Shown piece after piece: positions 1-5,523 of a stretch of 6,198 nucleotides of DNA. The notes under the pieces were generated by a model, which was not told the origin of the DNA, made no database searches, and saw only the letters and a list, made by a program, of their open reading frames with translations. Source of the stretch: Bacteroidales bacterium (GTDB taxonomy: Bacteria > Bacteroidota > Bacteroidia > Bacteroidales > UBA932); assembly GCA_017509375.1 (NCBI GenBank), contig JAFWPT010000381.1, positions 1-6,198 on the forward strand. The letters are read 5' to 3'. How positions within the stretch are numbered: the first letter of the stretch is position 1; each line of letters starts with the position of its first letter. The position numbers were made by a program, and so were the translations under genes.

Positions 1-1973
1 CAATTCAGGACGACACAAAGGTGGAACTCACTGACGGCGTAAAGACCCTCTGGTGCCGCGACGACAGGCTGTCCGTGTTTGGAACGAACGGGGCCAATTA
101 CTGCTTCTCCACCACGGACGAAGGGGCCACAGCCGTCTTCAAGGCCGAAGAAGGGCAGAATCCGGAAGATGGTCTCGGCTCATCGCAGCCCTTTGCGCTG
201 TACCCCTGGTCCGACGGCAATAGCATCAATAACAGCTCATATCTTACTACCTACATTGCTCCGGAACAATATGGAAAGGCCGGCGATTACGGCTCTCAGC
301 AGCCGGTTCTCGTGGGCAGAGCCGATGCCGACGGCCGCATAAGCTTCAGGCATGCGAGCACGGTGCTGAAGATAAGCGTGGAAAGCGAGGGCATCTCCCG
401 GATAACGTTCAAGTCCAACGGAGGCGAGCCGGTGTGCGGCGCCCTGACCGCTGACAGCACCGGAGAAACTGTTTCCGTGAACGGGCCATCGGAGGTGAGT
501 TTCCTCCCTCCGGAAGGCGACTCAAGCTTCAGCGTCGGCGACTACCACTTCGTCATCGCCCCGGGCACATTCAGCAGCGGCGTCACCCTAAGCTGGGAGC
601 CTGCCATCGACGGCCTCAGCAGTTCCAAATCCAGTTCGGGCGCAGTTGGGGCCCTGCCGGGGCATCTGCTGAAATGCGGAAAAGTGGAGTATGTTGAGAA
701 GGCGCAAAGGTATGAAGAGCCGACGTTTGGTAGTGTGGATGTGACTGGAAAGTATGATTGGTATGGCTCACTGACCACCAGGCAGAAGGAGTTTATGCTT
801 CCGCACATCCAGACATCATTCATCAACGCCGAGTGGTTTTTTGATGATTTATTTATATATGTTATTGTTAGTGAAATACCGGATTTTGAGGACTGTGAGA
901 ACATTGGTTATCCTTATGGTGGTTCAGTAGGACATGCTAATGGTAGCTATTCTCATATCCGTCCTTTAGCACCATTGGCCACTATTAAGTCCTCTGGTGG
1001 TCAATGGACATATTTTGAATCGTATTTCCTTAATCACACTGAGTTAAATTATTGCGTCAGTATTTCCAGTGATTATTTAGTCGGCGATTATAAGAACGAA
1101 TTAAAGGAATCCTCGGATTACGAATCATTAAAACGAATACTTGGTTATTCCAATGTTATTATCAGTTGTGCAGCTAATAATAAAACCAGATGGAACAATA
1201 GTCATGTTTCTCTGATACTCAACGAAGATAGCGATGAAATTGAAGAAGGCGTTTATAGATCCGGTTCAGTAAACAGCAATCTCAACAACAAAATCTGCGT
1301 CCCCGGATATGATCCCGACAAAAAGAACTACTTCGGGTGGAACGGAGACAGCGACAGTTGCCGTCCTGTCGGATTCGGGAAAGACAAGCACAACATTGTG
1401 ATGCCGATGTTCAACCTGAATTACGACACGGCATCTTCCTTCTCCACCGCCATGCTCTCCGGCACCCTCGGCAACTTCCTCTCCATCCTGATGAAGACCC
1501 ACCCCGGCACAACGCTGGAGGGCGCCAACACCATCCTGCAAGAGAATTACCTCCGCGAAGAGAAGTTCAAGTACGTAGACGAAACGGACGGGAGCATCAA
1601 GGATGGCGGCGATTGGTACTTCTTCGACACCGACAAATTCTTCGAGAATGAGGTCCTGCATAAGGCCGAAGTGGATGCCGCCCTGGCCGCCTCCGGAGGC
1701 GACAAACCCCTTCCTTCCGGCTACGGACTCTTCTACACCGGCCCGGGCATCCAGTTCGAGGCCGCCGGTTCCCGCTACGATATGACCGAAGCCAACCGCG
1801 CAACTTTCGAGGCCGTCTGGAAAGAGGATCCGGCATCGGTAAAGTGGTACTTCAACTCCGCAAGCGCAACAGCCTCTGGAGCGTCAGGAAGCGTCAACGT
1901 TCAAGTCAGAGTCCTTGACAAGGATGCCAGACTCATCCCGGACATCTCAAGGACTGTTTCCGTAAACCTCTGA
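1..1973 (+). CDS. Fimbrillin-like surface protein with divergent subtilisin-like region (5' end outside window)
   Basis: The frame is open from the window edge to TGA at 1971-1973. The GTG at 21 is not the real start, because it sits inside the conserved motif TKVELTDG...LWCRDDRLSVF, which in this family lies some 50 residues into the protein; signal peptide and lipobox are therefore upstream and unseen. Numbering from that GTG, residues 1 to about 225 form a fimbrillin-like module (landmarks: LW..DRLSVF near 10-20, FALYPW 58-63, ISFRHASTVLKISV 107-120, FVIAPG 177-182), homologous to the two lipoproteins downstream. Residues about 255-510 have the motif order of an S8 subtilase: YVIVSEI at the Asp site with Val283 instead of Asp, GHAN (His305), ISCAANN (oxyanion Asn386/387), and SSFSTAMLSG (Ser473) for the GTS.x.P..AG motif. 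The tail (530-650) is unassigned. The protease-like assignment is inferred from motif order and spacing; activity is doubtful. No terminator with a strong U-tract follows. Confidence 0.85.
   Translation, partial: IQDDTKVELTDGVKTLWCRDDRLSVFGTNGANYCFSTTDEGATAVFKAEEGQNPEDGLGSSQPFALYPWSDGNSINNSSYLTTYIAPEQYGKAGDYGSQQPVLVGRADADGRISFRHASTVLKISVESEGISRITFKSNGGEPVCGALTADSTGETVSVNGPSEVSFLPPEGDSSFSVGDYHFVIAPGTFSSGVTLSWEPAIDGLSSSKSSSGAVGALPGHLLKCGKVEYVEKAQRYEEPTFGSVDVTGKYDWYGSLTTRQKEFMLPHIQTSFINAEWFFDDLFIYVIVSEIPDFEDCENIGYPYGGSVGHANGSYSHIRPLAPLATIKSSGGQWTYFESYFLNHTELNYCVSISSDYLVGDYKNELKESSDYESLKRILGYSNVIISCAANNKTRWNNSHVSLILNEDSDEIEEGVYRSGSVNSNLNNKICVPGYDPDKKNYFGWNGDSDSCRPVGFGKDKHNIVMPMFNLNYDTASSFSTAMLSGTLGNFLSILMKTHPGTTLEGANTILQENYLREEKFKYVDETDGSIKDGGDWYFFDTDKFFENEVLHKAEVDAALAASGGDKPLPSGYGLFYTGPGIQFEAAGSRYDMTEANRATFEAVWKEDPASVKWYFNSASATASGASGSVNVQVRVLDKDARLIPDISRTVSVNL
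830..1265. other. AT-rich island inside the first coding region
   Basis: Hand count over 841-1260 gives 146 G+C in 420 bases, about 35%. Sampled flanking lines at 481-540 and 1681-1740 of the same gene give about 65% and 67%. Codons change in step: tta, ata-, aat- and gat-rich use inside, and ctg, ctc, gcc, ggc-rich use outside. The reading frame is uninterrupted. The left shoulder is gradual (about 48% over 721-840); the right edge near 1265 is sharper. The island covers the candidate Asp, His and oxyanion segments of the subtilisin-like region but not its Ser motif, so it does not obviously coincide with a whole domain. Confidence 0.8.
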
Positions 1974-2010
1974 CAGAAGACAAGAGGCTTACTAATCAAA
2001 ACGCCAGCGT

Positions 2011-2059
2011 GTTTATTGCGATAAACAGTTTTGCTTGAAAGTTGTTTATTTCGATAAAC
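2011..2059. repeat. Pair of 16-bp palindromes, candidate operator or hairpin pair
   Basis: GTTTATTGCGATAAAC occupies 2011-2026 and GTTTATTTCGATAAAC occupies 2044-2059. Each has perfect 6-bp arms (GTTTAT/ATAAAC) around a 4-base centre, TGCG or TTCG. They differ at one base, both are followed by AGTT, and they repeat with a 33-bp period, about three helical turns. That geometry suits a dimeric DNA-binding protein contacting one face of the helix. As RNA they would be short tetraloop hairpins, weak on their own as terminators for the gene ending at 1973. Which of these roles, if any, applies is not shown by the sequence. Confidence 0.6.
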
Positions 2060-2084
2060 AGTTGCATTTGTCACGGAAGAAAAA

Positions 2085-2264
2085 CTACATTTTGCTGCCG
2101 TATTTCAACTCCACATTTGCGCAGCGTGCGCAGAATGCGAAGCCCTCCGGAAGAATCAAATTCTCCATTTCTAGGGCATCGGCAAACAGGGGCGCAATAT
2201 CTTCCGGCTTGAAACCGGCAATCCCGCAGCGGATTCTGTTTCCATGAAGCAAGAAAGGCGTCAA
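2085..2264 (-). other. Short minus-strand open frame with protein-like composition, possible gene fragment
   Basis: In a different minus-strand frame from the ATPase-like remnant, an open stretch follows a TGA near 2274-2276 and runs to TAG at 2085-2087. From TTG at 2264 it gives 59 residues, beginning LTPFLLHGNRIRCGIAGFK and including EDIAPLFADALEMENLILP and a CARC pair near its end. The composition is much more protein-like than the overlapping frame over the same bases (Leu, Ile, Gly and acidic residues balanced; GC-type codons). No ATG start is present except an internal one. I do not recognise the family. It could be the tail end of a lost gene fused by deletion to the ATPase-like head, or simply a shadow. 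Confidence 0.2.
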
Positions 2265-2286
2265 TTTTTCTTTTCAGCAATTCCAT
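2230..2286 (-). pseudogene. Remnant of the N-terminus of an AAA/DUF4143-type ATP-binding protein
   Basis: Reading the minus strand from ATG at 2286 gives MELLKRKIDAFLASWKQNP. This closely resembles the opening of Bacteroidetes AAA_14/DUF4143 ATPases (pattern LKRKID.FL..WK..P), which normally continue straight into PL.VKG.RQ.GKT, the Walker A region. Here that continuation is absent: after the Pro at about 2230 the frame runs on in Arg- and Cys-rich sequence to a TGA at 2071-2073, with no P-loop. A second in-frame ATG exists at 2310. Intact members have roughly 400 residues, so almost all of the gene is gone. The identification rests on recalled family pattern over 19 residues and could be chance. 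Confidence 0.4.
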
Positions 2287-2352
2287 AATAATCACATTTT
2301 CCGAAAACATAGATGCAGCACTGCTCGCTGGTCGTAGACACTTAAGCGGATC

Positions 2353-2391
2353 GATTGAAAAAGATACTACAATTCTGAATCGTTTTCAATC
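2353..2391. repeat. Imperfect inverted repeat, 9 bp plus 3 bp arms
   Basis: GATTGAAAA at 2353-2361 pairs with TTTTCAATC at 2383-2391. After one mismatch (A2362/G2382) three more pairs form (GAT/ATC), leaving a loop of about 15 bases. No T-run follows on either strand, so it is not a typical intrinsic terminator. It lies between the minus-strand remnants and the plus-strand domain scrap, where a mobile-element end or a regulatory site would both be plausible. Confidence 0.4.
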
Positions 2392-2400
2392 CATCGTTAG

Positions 2401-2550
2401 GTAACGGACAAAATAAGACTGGCGCCTTCCGGTCCCAACGGCAAGATTATCTTCCTTCCCGCCGCAGGCCGTCGAATGTCAGCATTACCGAATCAAATAG
2501 ATAGTAAAGGAGGTGCTATTTTTTCTTATTTCTTGACTTCTCTTAATTAA
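2401..2550 (+). pseudogene. Fragment resembling a FISUMP-type surface-protein domain
   Basis: The frame is open between TAG at 2398-2400 and TAA at 2548-2550, with no start codon at its head. About 20 codons from 2410 read KIRLAPSGPNGKIIFLPAAG. This strongly recalls the signature of the Fibrobacter succinogenes major paralogous (FISUMP) type domain found in many Bacteroidetes lipoproteins, where TGPNGNSIFLPAAGYR-like text is common. Codons in this stretch are GC-rich like the neighbouring genes, but the sequence turns AT-rich and unrelated after about 2480. FISUMP domains commonly follow fimbrillin-like modules, so this may be the relic of another member of the local lipoprotein family. The match covers only about 20 residues and comes from memory of the family, not a search. 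Confidence 0.4.
2499..2524 (+). terminator. Weak hairpin followed by a T-run
   Basis: AGATAGTA at 2499-2506 can pair with TGCTATTT at 2514-2521 (two of the eight pairs are G-U wobbles), with AAGGAGG in the loop and six consecutive T at 2519-2524. The stem is AT-rich and weak. It sits just upstream of the promoter at 2533 and could insulate it from upstream transcription. The AAGGAGG looks like a Shine-Dalgarno site but serves no nearby start codon. Confidence 0.25.
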
Positions 2551-2563
2551 TTTATTATTTTTG
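2533..2563 (+). promoter_or_regulatory. Bacteroidetes-type promoter for the small gene and LRR lipoprotein operon
   Basis: TTGAC at 2533-2537 (-33 type element) and TATTTTTG at 2556-2563, an exact match to the Bacteroidetes -7 consensus TAnnTTTG, are separated by 20 bases between TTG and TA, which is the preferred spacing. The intervening DNA is AT-rich. Transcription would start near 2570. The small gene start at 2632 then has a leader of about 60 bases; the alternative ATG at 2590 would have about 20. No other promoter of this quality was seen between here and 5520. Confidence 0.7.
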
Positions 2564-2631
2564 CCTAACTCGCTTTGCGGCAGAGAACTATGCTGCAAAG
2601 CATAAGTTTGAGAAGTAACACCAGAGTCTTT

Positions 2632-2760
2632 ATGGAAGTTTATCGTCGCTATTGTGCACCGGAAGTGGAGCCGCTGCTCCTGGAGCATGTAGGATTGCTT
2701 TGTCAATCAGATTTATCCTATTCCACTGAGGATGTTGACCTTACAGGTCCGGAACTTTAA
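2632..2760 (+). CDS. Small protein of the 'Y.APEVE' type, 42 residues
   Basis: ATG at 2632 to TAA at 2758-2760. The product starts MEVYRRYCAPEVEPLLL and continues through a GLLCQSD segment to an acidic end, TEDVDLTGPEL. Short Bacteroidetes proteins of this general form are familiar: a few residues, then Y.APE.E with a run of aliphatic residues, a small/Cys/Ser patch, and an acidic tail. They lie beside surface-lipoprotein genes and have no established function that I know of. This start was chosen because it puts the conserved Y.APEVE block near the N-terminus as in those relatives. In-frame ATG at 2590 would give 56 residues and TTG at 2575 would give 61. It lies downstream of the strong promoter and only 12 bases before the LRR lipoprotein start, so it is probably its operon leader gene. 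There is no signal peptide or membrane segment. A leader peptide or a peptide-type precursor are alternatives. Confidence 0.55.
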   Translation: MEVYRRYCAPEVEPLLLEHVGLLCQSDLSYSTEDVDLTGPEL

Positions 2761-2772
2761 ATCGTACGCCTT

Positions 2773-5523
2773 ATGAAGAGAATAAATGCATTTTGTGTTG
2801 CGGCGTTGATGATTTCCGGCCTGACCGCATGCAATAAGGAGCTCCGGGAAACTGCCGCTCCCACAGTTTCTGACGGAGAGTTCGTCATCTGTGCCAGCCT
2901 CCCGCAATCGGACGGGACCAAAACTACCCTCGACGAGTCGGGCGGCAAGCTTCTATGGGCGCAGTATGACAGACTGGAAGTGTTCGCCGGAAATGGCGGC
3001 GCTACGGGCTCCGCATTCTCCCTTACCCAGGGGGAGGGTAGCCAGTACGGCAATTTCTCCGGCACGCTCGACACTTCGGAGATGGGCGCTGACGATTACG
3101 TCTATGCCATATATCCATTCTTTCCAGGCTACAATTCTATTGAGGGAGACACATTCCGTACACCTCTGACAAATGGTTATTACGATTTCGATTTTGAAGG
3201 GAAAGAATGCGTCGGCGCTGAATTGATTCCCCACTGGCTCGCTCTCGAAGGACAGTCTTTTCCCATGGTTGCCCGCTCAAAAGACAATAAATTCCAATTC
3301 TACAACATCTGCGGGGGACTCAAGGTGACCGTGAGCCATGAGAACCTGATTGCCGTCATCATCAAGAACAACGACGGCGGTCCACTCTGGGGTGTGATGG
3401 AATACACCCTGGACGCCGATGGCAAGCCCGAATTCCAGAAGATGATCGTTCCTGATGAACTGGATGGATACTTAATGGACGAAGTGTGGCTTAATGATGC
3501 CGGAACCAATTATGATTACTACCTTGTGCCCGGCGAGCCATATTATCTGTCGCTGCCTCCCGTCACCTTCACCCAGGGCATGACCGTGACATACCGCACC
3601 CCATCCACAAGCGCCACCTATGAGGTGAGCGGTCCTTTCGACATCCGGAGAAACGTGTTCAGCCGGCTTACCAACCGCGACGCCGCCCTGGAGTTCAAGC
3701 CTCTGGAGGGTAATATAGAGTTCAGCTGCGATGCCCTCAAGCAGTATCTGGTCCAGCATTACGACTCAAACGGCGACGGCGAAATCAGTTATGCCGAGGC
3801 GCTGGACGTCAAGGAAATCATCGTACACGATGCCGGAGGGCTCGGTAACCCAGCAAGAGACTATGATTTGATCTACATGGAGAACCTGGAAACCTTCGTA
3901 TGGACAGGGACTGAAGACAATCCGGGCTCCTTAAATGAACTGAGAACTGAATGGTGGCCCAAACTTCAGTATCTTGACTGCCGGAACAACTCAGTTTCCC
4001 GCAATGTCTATTTCTACAACAACCCTGATGTTGAAACCATCATACTTCAGCATAATCAGATTCCGTCCATCTCCCTGGGCGAGCTGCCCAAGCTGAAAAC
4101 CCTGGCCCTGTCTTACAACAGCATAAGCAAGATAGACCTCGGCGGCTGTCCCGGCCTTGACAATCTCTATCTGGCATACAACTCTCTGGGTCCTGATTCC
4201 CTGGACCTTTCTGCCAACACCAACCTGACTTTCCTCAACTGTAATAGCAACTCCCTGGAGAGCCTTGATGTAAGCCCATGCACCAAACTGAACTACCTGG
4301 CTTGCCCCAACAATGCCATCAGTTCCCTGGAGCTCGGGGATCGGCCGCTCCTTGAGACTCTGTATTGCTATCACAACAGGCTGGATCGTCTCGACGTTTC
4401 CGGCTGCCCGTCGCTTCATCTGCTGTCCTGCTACCAGAATAAGCTGACAAGTATAGACCTGTCTGCCAACAAAGCACTGACTGCCGCATATGTGTCGTAC
4501 AATCCTCTCGGGACCATCGATGTGTCCAAGAATGCCGCCCTCGAAGTCCTGTACTGCTGTATGAACGACCTCAGCACGCTGGACGTCAGCGCGAATTCTG
4601 CCCTCACGAACCTGCGTTGCTTTGGCAACAAGCTTGAGTCTCTTGATTTGAGTCACAACCCCGTGCTCAATGAAATAGTGTTCGGCGACAATCCTATGAC
4701 CGAACTCGACGTGAGCCACAACCCCAAGCTGTACTACTTCGATGCCGTGTATGCCGAGGAATGGTTCGGGGAATGGGAAAGCTATAACGTAATGCCCACT
4801 ACATATACTTCCCCCCTGCTGTATCTGTACATAGCTGATGGCCAGGAGATTCCGGAGGTAACCTACGGCCGCCTGGATGCAACCATTCCGTATGCCACCA
4901 TAGTCCGGACGCGCAATGCCTCCGGCCATCCTCACGCAGATGTGTTCGGTGATTATACCATGAAGGCCTCTTCGGATATATCGACAGACAGTCAGGGCAA
5001 TCTTGTGCGGCATGACTTCGAATGGGTGGTAAATGCCACTGAATACGATGGAGACGTGACCAGGGTGTGGCTGAATCCGATGTGCTATCTTGCCTCTGCT
5101 TACCCTGATTCGTTCGGTACCGGAGGCCGGATCTACGCCATAGTGCGCGGTGATGGCAAGGGATTCCGCATCCCGCTGCCCCAGAAGACCGGAATCCTGA
5201 ATGATGGCATATTCTCATTCAGAGGAGGCTATATGTATTATTATGTCTGGAAGGATGACATCACCCAGACTGGCGGTTATCATTTCCAGACGGACGAAGA
5301 CGTCGTCGAGTTCATCGCCCAGCCGGACGGATCCCTGATTGCAAACAAATCCTTCGGAATGGCAATCGACAGAGTCGAATATGACATGTACCCTGAGCCC
5401 GTTTACTACGGAATGGTCAACTACATGAGCGACGCATACCCCATCTCCCTCCAAAAGAAAAACTCCGAGGGCCCGAAAGACGGGGAAAGCGAAAACTTGA
5501 TTTTTGATGACTGGGATATATGA
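2773..5523 (+). CDS. Surface lipoprotein: fimbrillin-like module, EF-hand loop, leucine-rich repeats
   Basis: A complete 916-residue protein. ATG at 2773 is chosen because it is directly followed by a lipoprotein signal peptide (KR, hydrophobic stretch, lipobox LTAC with Cys20), implying lipid anchoring and likely export to the cell surface. Residues about 36-305 are a fimbrillin-like module: DGTKTTLDESGGKLLWAQYDRLEVF (47-71, split by a short loop), YAIYPF, and FQFYNICGGLKVTV (174-187). Residues 331-342, DSNGDGEISYAE, fit the 12-position EF-hand calcium loop with all expected acidic and Gly positions. Residues 397-651 hold about twelve 21-residue LRRs (L..L.C..N.L..LDVS.N), followed by a degenerate one. 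Residues about 675-916 form an unassigned Tyr- and Gly-rich, probably beta-sheet domain. Bacteroidetes proteins with an EF-hand-like loop before such LRRs are common, supporting a ligand-binding or adhesion role; the ligand is unknown. The stop overlaps the next gene by ATGA, and the small gene lies 12 bases upstream. Confidence 0.93.
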   Translation: MKRINAFCVAALMISGLTACNKELRETAAPTVSDGEFVICASLPQSDGTKTTLDESGGKLLWAQYDRLEVFAGNGGATGSAFSLTQGEGSQYGNFSGTLDTSEMGADDYVYAIYPFFPGYNSIEGDTFRTPLTNGYYDFDFEGKECVGAELIPHWLALEGQSFPMVARSKDNKFQFYNICGGLKVTVSHENLIAVIIKNNDGGPLWGVMEYTLDADGKPEFQKMIVPDELDGYLMDEVWLNDAGTNYDYYLVPGEPYYLSLPPVTFTQGMTVTYRTPSTSATYEVSGPFDIRRNVFSRLTNRDAALEFKPLEGNIEFSCDALKQYLVQHYDSNGDGEISYAEALDVKEIIVHDAGGLGNPARDYDLIYMENLETFVWTGTEDNPGSLNELRTEWWPKLQYLDCRNNSVSRNVYFYNNPDVETIILQHNQIPSISLGELPKLKTLALSYNSISKIDLGGCPGLDNLYLAYNSLGPDSLDLSANTNLTFLNCNSNSLESLDVSPCTKLNYLACPNNAISSLELGDRPLLETLYCYHNRLDRLDVSGCPSLHLLSCYQNKLTSIDLSANKALTAAYVSYNPLGTIDVSKNAALEVLYCCMNDLSTLDVSANSALTNLRCFGNKLESLDLSHNPVLNEIVFGDNPMTELDVSHNPKLYYFDAVYAEEWFGEWESYNVMPTTYTSPLLYLYIADGQEIPEVTYGRLDATIPYATIVRTRNASGHPHADVFGDYTMKASSDISTDSQGNLVRHDFEWVVNATEYDGDVTRVWLNPMCYLASAYPDSFGTGGRIYAIVRGDGKGFRIPLPQKTGILNDGIFSFRGGYMYYYVWKDDITQTGGYHFQTDEDVVEFIAQPDGSLIANKSFGMAIDRVEYDMYPEPVYYGMVNYMSDAYPISLQKKNSEGPKDGESENLIFDDWDI
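3961..4725 (+). repeat. Leucine-rich repeat array, about 12 units of 63 bp
   Basis: Residues 397-651 of the lipoprotein divide into twelve units: ten of exactly 21 residues, the first of 22 and the fourth of 23. The consensus is xLxxLxCxxNxLxxLDLSxNP, close to the short bacterial class described as IRREKO-type LRR. The Cys at unit position 7 is present in units 1, 5, 6, 7, 8, 10 and 11 and replaced by an aliphatic or small residue elsewhere. The last two units share near-identical DNA around GAGTCACAACCCC/GAGCCACAACCCC, a sign of recent unit duplication or conversion. A thirteenth, decayed unit follows. Confidence 0.9.

Larger units (their letters stand above)
1974..2772. other. Intergenic scrap region between the first gene and the LRR operon
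   Basis: About 650 bases (1974-2631) have no convincing intact gene. In order they contain a pair of palindromes (2011-2059), a minus-strand segment with two overlapping remnants (2085-2286), an imperfect inverted repeat (2353-2391), a plus-strand domain scrap (2401-2550), a weak hairpin with a T-run (2499-2524), and a promoter (2533-2563). A short gene follows at 2632-2760, and then 12 bases lead to the next start codon. The mix of broken pieces from unrelated families, on both strands, points to past insertions and deletions. Confidence 0.6.

Noticed and set aside
1266..1661. 131-codon minus-strand frame opposite the GC-rich end of the first gene
   Set aside because: GC-rich coding DNA routinely leaves antisense frames open; the composition is Val/Glu-rich without motifs, and the sense frame has clear family landmarks.
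2035..2247. 70-codon plus-strand frame starting inside the second palindrome region
   Set aside because: The product is Lys/Arg/Ser-rich without family resemblance, and the minus strand over the same bases carries more protein-like sequence.
2507..2535. AAGGAGGTG as the ribosome binding site of a short gene
   Set aside because: The nearby GTG and TTG codons lead to stops within a few codons, so no gene is served.
2485..2706. 73-codon minus-strand frame across the promoter and small gene
   Set aside because: It has no recognisable motif, runs through the AT-rich promoter region, and conflicts with the plus-strand promoter and small gene, which have better support.
3961..4725. CRISPR or tandem DNA repeat
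   Set aside because: The 63-bp period comes from in-frame leucine-rich repeats; nucleotide identity between most units is low and there are no spacer-repeat boundaries.
3991..5013. Long open frame (340 codons) on the minus strand opposite the LRR array
   Set aside because: It is antisense to a well-supported lipoprotein gene, and the periodic LRR codons keep the reverse frame free of stops; the product has no recognisable domain.
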